From Novosphingobium sp. (GTDB lineage Bacteria > Pseudomonadota > Alphaproteobacteria > Sphingomonadales > Sphingomonadaceae): 64,000 bases of DNA. The translations under genes were made by a program, and so were the position numbers. The stretch lies in NCBI GenBank assembly GCA_024236215.1, contig JACKKX010000003.1:391807-455806 (forward strand). The letters run 5' to 3'. Below the pieces are notes generated by a model. It searched no databases and was not told the origin of the DNA. It saw only the letters and a list, made by a program, of their open reading frames with translations. Position 1 is the first letter of the stretch. Each line of letters begins with the position of its first letter. Below, piece after piece: positions 35,504 through 44,246 of this stretch.

Positions 35504-36465
35504 ACGAACAGCACCGGGCTGCCATCCTCGAACAGGATCGCCAGCGCGACGAGGAGCATCAGCGGGGCCAGAACCACCAGCGCGCCGAGCGCCACCGCAA
35601 GATCGAACAGCCGCTTGAGCACGCGGTCACGCAGATCGAGCGGGCCGACCGAAACTCGCAGCCAGCCGTGCCCGCCCCAGATTCCCGCACCGTGCGCCTC
35701 AAGTTCGGCGACGGCATCGTCGATCACTTCACCCGAGATGTTGGCGCCTTTGAGGATCATCGCCCAGTCGCGCCGCCGCTCGGGGACGCAGCTGACGATC
35801 ACACGGTCGATCGAGCACAACAGCTGGCCGATCCGGTTAAGCGCCGCCGGATCATCGAGCGCGGGTCTCAGCCCGTATTCGGCGGCGGAAATCCGCATCA
35901 CTCCATCCTGTTCCACCATGGGGCCGCCATCTTCGATCAGCAGCTCGTTGACCACGGTTTCGCCGCAGCGCCAGCGCACCAGGCTGCGCATCTGGGCGCG
36001 TACCCACACCACCCCGATCAGCGCGGCGATCAGACCAAGGGTATAGATCACGCGCGAGGTATCCTGGCTCGATTTCGAATAGAAAGAGATGAACAGCACC
36101 GTGGCCGCCGAAAGCGCCAGCGCGCTGAGCGCCCGGCGAACGCCGTGCTGGGCGGTGCGCAGCGCGCCGATCGAGTAGGCGCCATTGTAGAGCCCCACGG
36201 TCAGGAACAGCGGCAGCACCAGTTGCGCGAGCTCCAGCCCCTGAGAAAGCCCCGCGCGCCCCAGGTAGAGATAACCGGAGGCGCAATATCCGGCGAAAAG
36301 TGCCGCGATATCGCCAAGGATCAGTGCCAGGTAGCATTGCAGCCGCCGCCGCTCGAGCGGGCGCGCCTCGGGCAGGTCCGTGTTTTCGCCCGGCGCCACG
36401 CCGTCCCGGTGCGGGCGGGGCGTCTCCCGCCTTTCGCGCGCTGCGACCTGGTTTGCGACCTGCAT
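35263..36465 (-). CDS. Polyprenyl-phosphate sugar-1-phosphate transferase, 3'-truncated
   Basis: 400 codons, of which about 387 (36465 to 35305) belong to the family. Several N-terminal hydrophobic helices (about 45-170) are followed by a variable cytoplasmic region (about 170-265). The catalytic bacterial sugar-transferase domain begins RDRVLKRLFDLAVALGALVVLAPLML and continues through VLFVQRRVGRGNQFFDMLKFRSM to RTSIDELPQLFNVLTGEMS. The expected IVGPRP motif and roughly the last 60 residues are absent. Family members start exopolysaccharide or O-antigen repeat synthesis; this copy is probably inactive. Downstream of holA on the same strand. Confidence 0.85.
   Translation of the reverse strand: MQVANQVAARERRETPRPHRDGVAPGENTDLPEARPLERRRLQCYLALILGDIAALFAGYCASGYLYLGRAGLSQGLELAQLVLPLFLTVGLYNGAYSIGALRTAQHGVRRALSALALSAATVLFISFYSKSSQDTSRVIYTLGLIAALIGVVWVRAQMRSLVRWRCGETVVNELLIEDGGPMVEQDGVMRISAAEYGLRPALDDPAALNRIGQLLCSIDRVIVSCVPERRRDWAMILKGANISGEVIDDAVAELEAHGAGIWGGHGWLRVSVGPLDLRDRVLKRLFDLAVALGALVVLAPLMLLVALAILFEDGSPVLFVQRRVGRGNQFFDMLKFRSMRAECSDGEGALSTRQEDQRITRVGRLIRRTSIDELPQLFNVLTGEMSNGAGRYLLSPVVL
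35302..35306. other. Junction joining two 3'-truncated convergent genes
   Basis: Similarity to 3-hydroxybutyryl-CoA dehydrogenase stops after the proline codon ending at 35302. Similarity to the polyprenyl sugar transferase on the other strand stops at the serine codon 35305-35307. Both genes therefore break within about five bases of each other. This is either a deletion scar or an assembly join. No repeat, IS end or site duplication flanks it. Confidence 0.75.
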
Positions 36466-36570
36466 GGTTTCGACTCGTAGGCTGGTGTGCCTTGCGGGGC
36501 ACGAATCGTGCTGTGACTCAATCGGGGGCTCGCCGCAAGTGCGCAGCGATGCTTCGGTCTGCGCCGCCGC

Positions 36571-37599
36571 TCAGTCGCGCTTGGCGGCTCTGGTTATCTC
36601 GGCAAGTTCCTGAGACAACAGCAATTCGGCGCCCTGATTGTTGGCCAGTAGCTTGCGATGCAGGTCCAGCAGCCGCTCGGTCAGCCGGGTCAGCTTTCTG
36701 CCGCGCCAGCGCGAAAGCTGCGCGGCGAGATCGCGCTCATCCTTCCAGAACACCCGCCGGGCGGCGATTTCTGCCTTGAGCAGGGCTTGCACGTCGCCGC
36801 GCGGTCCAAGCTTGCCCGCAAGGTCGGTCAGCTGTGCGGCGCGGCGCTCGAAGGCCAGCAGCAGGCCCACGGGGTTCATCCCCAGCTCGCGCATCCGGCG
36901 CAGTTCGCCGGGCAGCTTGGCAGTCTGTCCGCCCAGCACGGCGCTGACCAGCGGGGCAAAGCCGTCGTCCTCGGTGCGCGCGCCGACCGCTTCGAGCGCC
37001 GCGAGATCGGCCTCGCGCGGGGCTGCCGGGCTGGCATCGAGATAGAGCGCAAGCTTGTCGATCTCCGAGCGGGCGATGCGGGTATCGAGTGCGGCGGCGC
37101 GCGCGATCCTTTCGGCCAGATCGCCCGACAGCCTGAGGCCCGCCGGGCCCGCCATCTGCCGCACCGCTTCGGTCACCGAGCGCAGGTCGGGCGGATAGAA
37201 CATCGCAACCAGCGCGTCGCCCCGGTTGGCGAGCAGCTTGGCGGTGCGCGACTTGTCGCTGGCTCCGCTCGCCACCACCAGCACCGGGCAGCCCTCGGTC
37301 GGATCGGCCAGCAGGTTCTCGATCGCGTCGTGCGCCTCGTCGCCGCTGGCGCGGATCCAGATGTGGCGGGTGCCGCCAAACAGCGAGGTCGATCGGGCCT
37401 CGTCGCTCAGGCGCACCGGATCGCGGCGCAGATCCGATCCGGCCAGCTCGATCCGTTCGCCCGGTTCGGGCAGCAGCGCGGCAAGATGCTCGGCCGCGTC
37501 CTGCGCCCCGGCTTCATCGGGCCCGCACAAGAAGAATACCCGCGCTTCGCGCGCCGCCCGGGCGGCCTGCCCCCTGAAATCCTTCTGGGTTGCCTTCAC
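36571..37599 (-). CDS. holA: DNA polymerase III subunit delta
   Basis: 342 residues, matching the usual length. Clamp-loader subunit that opens the beta ring. Low overall conservation is typical; recognisable parts are the N-terminal VFFLCGPDEAGAQDAAEHLAAL segment, LLVVASG-like strand VLVVASGASDK, and the C-terminal helical collar with LRRMRELGMNPVGLLLAFERRAAQLTDLAG. Its start overlaps the lptE stop (37596-37599). The leuS-lptE-holA order is a conserved proteobacterial cluster, which supports the call. About 105 bases separate it from the truncated sugar transferase. Confidence 0.93.
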   Translation of the reverse strand: MKATQKDFRGQAARAAREARVFFLCGPDEAGAQDAAEHLAALLPEPGERIELAGSDLRRDPVRLSDEARSTSLFGGTRHIWIRASGDEAHDAIENLLADPTEGCPVLVVASGASDKSRTAKLLANRGDALVAMFYPPDLRSVTEAVRQMAGPAGLRLSGDLAERIARAAALDTRIARSEIDKLALYLDASPAAPREADLAALEAVGARTEDDGFAPLVSAVLGGQTAKLPGELRRMRELGMNPVGLLLAFERRAAQLTDLAGKLGPRGDVQALLKAEIAARRVFWKDERDLAAQLSRWRGRKLTRLTERLLDLHRKLLANNQGAELLLSQELAEITRAAKRD

Positions 37600-38093
37600 G
37601 GCGCCGATTGGTTGCGCAAATGAAGCGAGATGCGGGTGACGATCCGGTCGGCCACCTGCTTCGAGAGGTTTTCCAGCGCGGTGTTTTCGGCCGCGATGGT
37701 GGCATATTCGGAAGATACGACGTCAATCCCGGCATCGGACCCGGCGGTGGCATCGAGCACGATCTCGCCGCTGGCCAGATCGACCAGCTGATAGCGCGCG
37801 CGCAGCGTGCGCCGCTCGCGTGCGATGGTATCGTCGGACAGCAGACCCAGTCCCTCGAGCCGGTCGTCCAGCCGGATGTCGAGCCGGTAGCGCGCGGTGC
37901 CGCTGGCACCCGCCGCGCCCAGCCGGTCGGTCAGCGCGTTGCGCACCAGCCATCCGGCCTTGCCCTCGATCGGCGCGACCTCGATCCCCGACAGCCCCTG
38001 GGCGACCGCCCCGCTGGCCCCGCCGGCATACATCGGCTGCAATCCGCAGGCGGAGAGCATCACTGCAAACGCAAGAACCAGTAGGCGCATCAT
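37596..38093 (-). CDS. lptE: LPS-assembly lipoprotein
   Basis: 165 residues. A lipoprotein signal ends in the lipobox LSAC (Cys about residue 16), so the mature protein is anchored in the outer membrane, where LptE plugs the LptD barrel. The mature part has GLQPMYAGG directly after the Cys and a later [37 protein letters not shown] segment typical of alphaproteobacterial LptE. Both ends overlap their neighbours by four bases (leuS upstream, holA downstream), implying tight coupling. It needs Lnt for full acylation and works with LptB in the same pathway. Confidence 0.92.
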   Translation of the reverse strand: MMRLLVLAFAVMLSACGLQPMYAGGASGAVAQGLSGIEVAPIEGKAGWLVRNALTDRLGAAGASGTARYRLDIRLDDRLEGLGLLSDDTIARERRTLRARYQLVDLASGEIVLDATAGSDAGIDVVSSEYATIAAENTALENLSKQVADRIVTRISLHLRNQSAP

Positions 38094-40639
38094 GACGGCT
38101 TCATAACACGACCGGGTATGATGTTAAGCAGTCGATCCGGCACGTAGATGATTCTCTGCGGCTCGACATTACCGACGTGCAAAGTGACTTTCGAGCTCGC
38201 CATTGCAATCGCGAGGTTTGCTTCTTGCGTTTGCCCTTTCGGCACGGTGATCGTGTCACGAACCTTGCCCAGCACCTGGATCGCGATGGTCACTTCGTCC
38301 TCGACTAGCAACGCGGGATCGACGCTCGGCCAGGCTGCGTCGGAGATCAATCCGTCGCCAAGGCCGGACCAGGCCTCTTCGGCCAGATGCGGCATCATCG
38401 GCGCGACCAGCAGCAGCAGGGCCCGGATCGCGGCCGAACGGCTGGCCGAAGGGGCGGCCTTTTCCACCGCGCTGGCCAGTTCATAGATCCGCGCGACCGC
38501 CTTGTTGAAGCCCAGCCCTTCGATATCCTCGGCCACCGCGGCAACGGCCTGGTCGCGCTTGCGATCCAGCGCCTTGTCCTCGCCGCTGGCCGCCGGATCG
38601 TATTGCCCGAACAGTCGCCACAAGCGCTGCACGAAGCGTGCGCAGCCCTCGATCCCCGCCTCCGACCAGGGCAGGTCACGCTCGGGCGGGCTGTCTGAGA
38701 GCATGAACCAGCGCACCGCGTCGGCACCGTACTGGGCAATGATGTCGTCGGGATCGACGACATTCTTCTTGCTCTTCGACATCTTGATGACCCGGCCGAC
38801 TTCGACCGGGTTGCCATCGGATATCAATACCGCCCCGTCGCCGCGCTTCTCGATCTCGGCCGGGCCGAAATAGACCGGCGCCCCGTTGACGGGATCGATC
38901 CGCGAATAGGTCTCGTGCGTCACCATGCCTTGCGTGAACAGGCTGGCGAAGGGCTCCTTCACGTCGATCAGGCCAATGTGGTTGAGCGCGCGGGTCCAGA
39001 AGCGGGCATAGAGCAGGTGGAGGATCGCGTGCTCGATCCCGCCGATGTACTGCTCGACCGGAAGCCACCTGGCGATCACTTCGGGATCGAACGGGCGGTC
39101 GGCCGGCTGGCTGGCAAAGCGCAGGAAATACCAACTCGAATCCGCAAAGGTATCGAGCGTGTCGGTCTCGCGTTCGGCTGGCTTTCCGCAACTGGGGCAG
39201 ACAACGTGCTTCCAGGTGGGATGGCGCAGCAGCGGATTGCCGGGGGTCTTGAAATCGACGTCCTCGGGCAGCACTACCGGCAGCTGATCCCTGGGCACCG
39301 GCACCACCCCGCAGCTATCGCAGTGGATGAACGGGATCGGCGTGCCCCAGTAGCGCTGGCGGCTCACCCCCCAGTCGCGCAGCCGCCAGACGGTGGTCCC
39401 ACGGCCCCACTGGCCCTGCTCGGCGCGGGCGATCACCTCGGCCTTGGCGGCCTCGACATCCATGCCGTCAAGGAAGCGCGAGTTCACCAGGGCGCCGGGA
39501 CCGGTATAGGCCTCATCACCCTCGAACACGGGTGCGCTGGTCTCACCGTCTGCTACCACCCGCGTAACCGGCAAGGCATATTTGCGTGCGAAATCGAGGT
39601 CGCGCTGGTCGTGCGCCGGGCAGCCGAACACCGCGCCGGTGCCATAGTCCATCAGCACGAAATTGGCGATGTAGAGCGGCAGCGCGATGCCATCGTCGAA
39701 CGGGTGCTTCAGCCGGATTCCGGTGTCGTGCCCGAGCTTTTCCTGGGTCTCGATCTCGGCCGCGGTGGTGCCGCCCTTGCGGCATTCCTCGATGAACGCG
39801 GCAACCGCCGGATCGCCCGCCGCCAGCCGCTGCGCGATCGGGTGATCGGCGGCGATAGCGACGAAGCTGGCGCCGAAGATGGTATCGGGCCGGGTGGTGA
39901 AAACCTCGACTTCGGTGCTGCGGTCTGCGCTCCAGAACCGGATCTGAAGCCCCTGCGACTTGCCGATCCAGTTTTCCTGCATCAGCTTGACCTTGTCGGG
40001 CCAGTTCTTCAGCTCGCCCAATCCGCCCAGCAGATCCTCGGCGAAATGGGTGATCTTGAGGAACCACTGGCTGAGCTTGCGTTTTTCGACCAGCGCGCCG
40101 CTGCGCCAGCCGCGCCCGTCGATCACCTGCTCGTTGGCCAGCACGGTCATGTCGACCGGATCCCAGTTGACCGCCGATTCCTTGCGGTAGACCAGCCCCG
40201 CCTCGTACATGGCAAGGAACAGCGCCTGTTCGTGGCCGTAGTATTCCGGCTCGCAAGTGGCCAGCTCTCGGCTCCAGTCGAGCGCGAAGCCGAGGCGTTT
40301 GAGCTGGGCCTTCATGTTGGCGATGTTGTCACGGGTCCAGCCGCCGGGGTGGACCCCCTTTTCCATCGCGGCGTTTTCCGCCGGCATGCCGAAGGCGTCC
40401 CAGCCCATCGGGTGGAGCACCTCGAAGCCCTTCATTCGCTTGTAGCGGGCCAGCACGTCGCCCATGGTATAGTTGCGGACGTGGCCGATGTGGATGCGGC
40501 CCGAGGGATAGGGAAACATCTCAAGCACGTAGGAGCGCGGGCGCGGCGAGGCATCGTCGGCGCGGAAGGTTTGCCGCTCATCCCAGGCGGCTTGCCAGCG
40601 CGGATCGGCGCTGGACGGATCGAAGCGTTCACTCGTCAT
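38090..40639 (-). CDS. leuS: Leucyl-tRNA synthetase
   Basis: 849 residues. Class I synthetase with the HIGH motif in [21 protein letters not shown], the CP1 editing domain (about 220-420), a zinc-like pair of CxxC ([10 protein letters not shown] and [11 protein letters not shown]), and KMSKS in [17 protein letters not shown]. The last 65 codons or so (38090-38285) are unlike the rest: GC falls to about 54 % and the C-terminal domain reads [25 protein letters not shown], recognisable but divergent. The frame is intact. It overlaps lptE by four bases. Confidence 0.95.
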   Translation of the reverse strand: MTSERFDPSSADPRWQAAWDERQTFRADDASPRPRSYVLEMFPYPSGRIHIGHVRNYTMGDVLARYKRMKGFEVLHPMGWDAFGMPAENAAMEKGVHPGGWTRDNIANMKAQLKRLGFALDWSRELATCEPEYYGHEQALFLAMYEAGLVYRKESAVNWDPVDMTVLANEQVIDGRGWRSGALVEKRKLSQWFLKITHFAEDLLGGLGELKNWPDKVKLMQENWIGKSQGLQIRFWSADRSTEVEVFTTRPDTIFGASFVAIAADHPIAQRLAAGDPAVAAFIEECRKGGTTAAEIETQEKLGHDTGIRLKHPFDDGIALPLYIANFVLMDYGTGAVFGCPAHDQRDLDFARKYALPVTRVVADGETSAPVFEGDEAYTGPGALVNSRFLDGMDVEAAKAEVIARAEQGQWGRGTTVWRLRDWGVSRQRYWGTPIPFIHCDSCGVVPVPRDQLPVVLPEDVDFKTPGNPLLRHPTWKHVVCPSCGKPAERETDTLDTFADSSWYFLRFASQPADRPFDPEVIARWLPVEQYIGGIEHAILHLLYARFWTRALNHIGLIDVKEPFASLFTQGMVTHETYSRIDPVNGAPVYFGPAEIEKRGDGAVLISDGNPVEVGRVIKMSKSKKNVVDPDDIIAQYGADAVRWFMLSDSPPERDLPWSEAGIEGCARFVQRLWRLFGQYDPAASGEDKALDRKRDQAVAAVAEDIEGLGFNKAVARIYELASAVEKAAPSASRSAAIRALLLLVAPMMPHLAEEAWSGLGDGLISDAAWPSVDPALLVEDEVTIAIQVLGKVRDTITVPKGQTQEANLAIAMASSKVTLHVGNVEPQRIIYVPDRLLNIIPGRVMKPS

Positions 40640-40691
40640 GGGCGTCCCTCTAGCCGCTCGGCGTGGCTTGTCGAGGGGGCTGTTATGCCAT

Positions 40692-41162
40692 CTACTTCGC
40701 GGCGCCGGCCTGGCGGCGCAGGTCGCGGGCCTTGGTCAGGATCACGTCCTCAAGCTTCTGGACGCTCGCGGCCTGGACCGGCGCGTCGACCCAGATCCCG
40801 TTCTGGTTGACCTGACGGCTGGCGGCCACGCGCAGCGCATCGGCGCGCAGATCCTGATCGAGGATCGCCACCGTCACCTTCATCCGTTCGCCCGGATTGT
40901 TGGGGTTGGCGTACCAGTCGGTCACGATCACGCCGCCGTTGCTGTCGGTCTGGAGCAGCGGCATGAAGCTCAGCGCGTCAAGGCTGGCGCGCCAGAGATA
41001 GGAATTGACGCCGATCGTGGTCACCCGGCTGGCAGCGAGATCGGCCTTGGGGCGATCCTTCTTGCCGCCGCAGCTGACCAGCGCGAGAGCCGCCATCGCG
41101 ACCAGCCCGGCCCGGGCAAGGTTGCGCTTGGTCGAAGGGCCGGTGGTGGTGGTGCCAATCAT
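40692..41162 (-). CDS. DUF3576 lipoprotein
   Basis: 156 residues. An N-terminal basic segment and hydrophobic stretch end in the lipobox LVSC (Cys about residue 31), then the DUF3576 core: [38 protein letters not shown] and [25 protein letters not shown]. Function unknown; the family is found next to leuS in alphaproteobacteria and is likely an envelope lipoprotein linked to LPS export. First gene of the DUF3576-leuS-lptE-holA run; 52 bases separate it from leuS. Confidence 0.9.
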   Translation of the reverse strand: MIGTTTTGPSTKRNLARAGLVAMAALALVSCGGKKDRPKADLAASRVTTIGVNSYLWRASLDALSFMPLLQTDSNGGVIVTDWYANPNNPGERMKVTVAILDQDLRADALRVAASRQVNQNGIWVDAPVQAASVQKLEDVILTKARDLRRQAGAAK

Positions 41163-41413
41163 GTCTGCGTCCAGATCCTGTCGTTTCGGGCGGAATGCCC
41201 TGCCGAGGCTTCTATAGCCGAGGCGGCACGGGCGGCAAGCCCGCTTGGCGCGCTAATGCCCGGTGGCGCGGTGAATGGCCGCTGAATGGGTCGGCGCGTT
41301 AAGCGGCAATTCATCGCCGCGTCTGCATCTAGGCGCTTGGATTGCGGGGCGCTGTGCGCGATAAGGCACACGAGGCGAATCCGCCGGGTCAGGGCAAGGA
41401 GTCGGCAAAGACC

Positions 41414-42160
41414 ATGCGTTTTGCAGGGCAGAATGGCGCAAAGCGGATCACCGGCAGTTCGTCGGTGCTGCTTACGGGCGCCGTCGCGCTGCTTGCGCTG
41501 CCCAGCGCGGTGCTGGCCTTTTCGAGCCGATTCGATGCCCTTCAAGCGCAGGACAAGGCTGAAGAGGCGCAGTCCGGATTCGTCCCCGCGATGGTCGATC
41601 CGCGGCTTGCCCGCTCGATCACCGTGCGCGCCCTGTCCAAGGGGCGCCTGTTCCGCTTCACGCCAGCGGCAACAACATCGCGGATGGACCGTTCGCTGAC
41701 CGTCGCGGTGCGGCTCGATGCCAATTCGACCCGGACGATCTCGGCCACCGTGCCGGTGCCGCAGGTCGGCTCGCCGCTGCGCATTGCGCCGACGGCCTAC
41801 AGCCTGGGGACGACCCGCGGCTATCGCAGCTTTGCCCAGAACACGGCGGCCATTCCGGAAATCCGGCGGATCGAAATGCCCGATCTGGCGAGCTATCGGC
41901 CCAAGGCCGGTGCGGCTGCGGATCCGGCCCGCTTTGCCCCCCGGATCGAGCTTGACGAGCGTGAAAAGTCGGGCCGCAGCCCGCGCACCTTCGAGCAGAA
42001 CGACCAGACCGTGGATGTCGGCGGCTCCTATCGCCTGACCGGTAATCTCAACGTCACCGCCGGGGTGCGCTATACCTCGGATCGTGACCGGCTGGTGCCG
42101 CTTACCGACGGGCGGCAGGACAACCAGTCGGTCTACCTCGGCACCCAGCTGCGATTCTGA
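41414..42160 (+). CDS. Exported protein of unknown function, outer-membrane-like C-terminus
   Basis: 248 residues. The N-terminus (about 1-36) is a signal peptide with a long basic n-region and VLLTGAVALLALPSAVLA. The middle (40-190) is rich in Arg, Thr and Pro with no known motif. The last 45 residues read as amphipathic strands (VDVGGSYRLTGNLNVTAGVR, then a final LGTQLRF ending in Phe), like the last strands of a barrel recognised by the BAM complex. The protein is too short for a full receptor, so a small barrel or barrel remnant is possible. ATG at 41414. Confidence 0.65.
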   Translation: MRFAGQNGAKRITGSSSVLLTGAVALLALPSAVLAFSSRFDALQAQDKAEEAQSGFVPAMVDPRLARSITVRALSKGRLFRFTPAATTSRMDRSLTVAVRLDANSTRTISATVPVPQVGSPLRIAPTAYSLGTTRGYRSFAQNTAAIPEIRRIEMPDLASYRPKAGAAADPARFAPRIELDEREKSGRSPRTFEQNDQTVDVGGSYRLTGNLNVTAGVRYTSDRDRLVPLTDGRQDNQSVYLGTQLRF

Positions 42161-42241
42161 TCCAATAGCTATGCGCGCGCCTTGCCGCGGCGCCGAATCA
42201 TGGATTAGAGTAGCTCCCAAAATGCCTGACTTGGGAAAGGG

Positions 42242-42970
42242 ATGCTCATGACGCGAGTGGCGATCGTTACCGGCGGAACCAGAGGAATTGGCGAGGCGAT
42301 CTGTCTGCGCCTGCAAAAGCAGGGCCATCAGGTGGTCGCCAACTATGCGGGCAACGAGGAAAAGGCCAAGGCCTTCACCGCGCGCACCGGTATCCCGGCG
42401 ATCCGCTGGGACGTGGGCGATCATGAGGCCTGCATCCACAACTGCAACGACATCGCCGCCGAATACGGGCCGGTCGATATCGTCATCAACAACGCCGGGA
42501 TCACCCGCGACGGCGTGCTCCACAAGATGAGCTTCGATGACTGGAACGAGGTGATGCGGATCAACCTTGGCGGCTGCTTCAACATGGCCAAGGCAACCTT
42601 CCCCGGCATGCGCGAGCGCGGCTGGGGCCGGATCGTCAACATCGGCTCGATCAACGGCCAGGCCGGGCAATACGGACAGGTCAACTATGCCGCCGCCAAG
42701 TCGGGCATCCACGGCTTCACCAAGGCGCTGGCGCAGGAAGGCGCCAAATATGGCGTCACCGTCAACGCGATCGCGCCGGGCTATATCGATACCGACATGG
42801 TCGCCGCAGTGCCCGCTCCGGTGCTCGAAAAGATCGTCGCCAAGATTCCGGTCGGACGCCTCGGCCAGGCCGAGGAAATCGCCCGCGGGGTCGCCTTCCT
42901 GACCTCGGAGAACGGCGGCTTCGTGACCGGTTCGACGATGTCGATCAACGGCGGACAGCACATGTATTGA
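42242..42970 (+). CDS. phaB: Acetoacetyl-CoA reductase (NADPH)
   Basis: 242 residues. Reduces acetoacetyl-CoA to (R)-3-hydroxybutyryl-CoA for polyhydroxybutyrate synthesis. SDR features: TGGTRGIGEAI cofactor loop, NNAGITRDGVLHKM, the catalytic serine in NIGSINGQAGQYGQVNY followed by YAAAKSG (Tyr-x3-Lys), and the PhaB-typical AIAPGYIDTDMV. Two ATGs (42242 and 42248) follow GGGAAAGGG. A weak TTGCCG-N17-TTAGAG promoter candidate lies at 42182-42210. No phaA or phaC is in the window. Its 3' side holds a double hairpin at 42987-43083. Confidence 0.93.
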   Translation: MLMTRVAIVTGGTRGIGEAICLRLQKQGHQVVANYAGNEEKAKAFTARTGIPAIRWDVGDHEACIHNCNDIAAEYGPVDIVINNAGITRDGVLHKMSFDDWNEVMRINLGGCFNMAKATFPGMRERGWGRIVNIGSINGQAGQYGQVNYAAAKSGIHGFTKALAQEGAKYGVTVNAIAPGYIDTDMVAAVPAPVLEKIVAKIPVGRLGQAEEIARGVAFLTSENGGFVTGSTMSINGGQHMY

Positions 42971-42986
42971 TGCGCCCGCCGGGCAC

Positions 42987-43083
42987 GAAAAGGTGACACC
43001 CCTGTCCGGGGTGAAACCTCTTTTCCATCCGATACTTGCTGCAGAAAAGGTGACAGATTCGGCTTTTTGGGTGTCACCTTTTC
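42987..43083. terminator. Twin hairpins built from repeated GAAAAGGTGACA units
   Basis: GAAAAGGTGACACCC (42987-43001) recurs inverted at 43069-43083 as a perfect 15-base complement, and GAAAAGGTGACA occurs again at 43044-43055. Two adjacent hairpins can form: 42987-43025, with a CACCCC/GGGGTG core, and 43044-43083, with a 12-bp stem. Each ends in TTTTCC on the plus strand, and by symmetry the minus strand also ends in T-rich sequence. They lie between convergent phaB and the HTH-DUF4019 gene, fitting a bidirectional terminator. The repeated unit may be a family-specific intergenic element. Confidence 0.6.
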
Positions 43084-43182
43084 CGGCCGGGCGCGGAACA
43101 ACGATTTCAAAGAGCCGATAGGCAATGCCAGTTTGCGCCGATGTAGGAAAATCGTACGGTTGGTGCTGCTGGTCTCGGTTCC

Positions 43183-43944
43183 TCAGTCGAGCATCAAGCC
43201 AACTACTCGCCAAGCGCCGTCCTCATAGCTCAGCGCCAGAGTCTCGACCGCCTCGCGCCCGCCGGCAAAGTGACTGAGAAACCGCACATTGTAGACCCCG
43301 TTGGGCGGTGCCGGACTGAAATCGGCAGTGATCAGATCGCGTTTCAGCGCGGGTCCCAGCGCTCCATGCGCGCCTTGAGCGGCGGCGGTCCACCGCTCCA
43401 GCGTGTTGGCCTCGCGAAACTTGCTGCCCGTCGCGGCATAGCTCGCCTGCCAATTCTTGGCATCGACCAATTCCAGAAACCGCCGCGCAGCCTGTTCGGC
43501 GCCTTGCTGCGCCGGGTCGGCGGCCACGGGCGCGCCCCAGGCGGTATCTGCAAGACCGGCAGTGCCGCCCATGATTTCCGTGACCGCCAAAATTGCCATT
43601 GCCAGACTCATTGCCAAACCTCCGATGATCCAGCCGATGCGGCGTCTGTTGCCGCGATCTTCCACTGGCTGCTCGCAAGGTTGCCTCGCCCCGGCATCGG
43701 CAGCACCCCCGAAACCTTTGTCCCCCAGCAATTGGGGGGTGCGGCACTCTGCCTCGTGCAGCACCCGTGCCGCCTCGCGGCTGCTCGATGTGGCCAGCTT
43801 GCGCCGCGCATCGCGCAGCCGTTCGTTGATCGTGTGGACCGAAAGGCCAAGCTGCCGGGCCATGCTCTTGGCGTCGTGCCCGCTGACCAGCAGCCGCAGG
43901 GCCTGCTTTTCCTTTTCAGTCAGGGTCTCGATCGCAGTATTCAT
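43183..43944 (-). CDS. Membrane-anchored LuxR-type HTH regulator with DUF4019 domain
   Basis: 253 residues. The N-terminal 65 residues form a LuxR/GerE helix-turn-helix (LTEKEKQALRLLVSGHDAKSMARQLGLSVHTINERL). One hydrophobic helix (about 104-125, IGWIIGGLAMSLAMAILAV) divides this from a C-terminal DUF4019 domain (about 145-253) with AARRFLELVDAKNWQASYAATGSKFR and SHFAGGREAVETLALSYEDGAWRVVG. The layout suggests a one-component regulator, cytoplasmic DNA binding and a periplasmic sensor, but no ligand or target is known. Confidence 0.85.
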   Translation of the reverse strand: MNTAIETLTEKEKQALRLLVSGHDAKSMARQLGLSVHTINERLRDARRKLATSSSREAARVLHEAECRTPQLLGDKGFGGAADAGARQPCEQPVEDRGNRRRIGWIIGGLAMSLAMAILAVTEIMGGTAGLADTAWGAPVAADPAQQGAEQAARRFLELVDAKNWQASYAATGSKFREANTLERWTAAAQGAHGALGPALKRDLITADFSPAPPNGVYNVRFLSHFAGGREAVETLALSYEDGAWRVVGLMLD

Positions 43945-44006
43945 GCCGCCGGGTTTAGGCAGCGCGGATATTGCGGGCCACCCCGAATTTTTCGTATCCC
44001 CGCGCC

Positions 44007-44246
44007 ATGACCACCCCGTTCCATCCTCCCGTCAAACGCTCGGTCGAGATCGCCGGGCACAAGACCTCGATCAGCCTCGAGCCGCTGTTCTGGGAACTGC
44101 TCAAGCAGGCAGCGGAGGCGGAGGGCCTGCCGATCAACGCGCTGGTCGCCCGGATCGATGCCGAACGGATCAGGGCCGAAGTCCCGCCTGGGCTGGCGGG
44201 CGCGGTCAGGCTGTGGCTGGTGGGATGGCTGGCGGGGAGGATCTAG
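44007..44246 (+). CDS. Ribbon-helix-helix domain protein
   Basis: 79 residues, start at ATG 44007. The segment [45 protein letters not shown] is a strand-helix-helix of the Arc/MetJ type seen in short alphaproteobacterial RHH_4-like proteins. No toxin partner is adjacent: the following gene is convergent murA, overlapping by four bases. A DNA-binding dimer is likely; targets unknown. Confidence 0.8.
   Translation: MTTPFHPPVKRSVEIAGHKTSISLEPLFWELLKQAAEAEGLPINALVARIDAERIRAEVPPGLAGAVRLWLVGWLAGRI

Noticed and set aside
42987-43083. Inverted GAAAAGGTGACACCC copies as insertion-sequence ends
   Set aside because: Only 97 bases in total, no coding content, and position between convergent genes fits terminators better.
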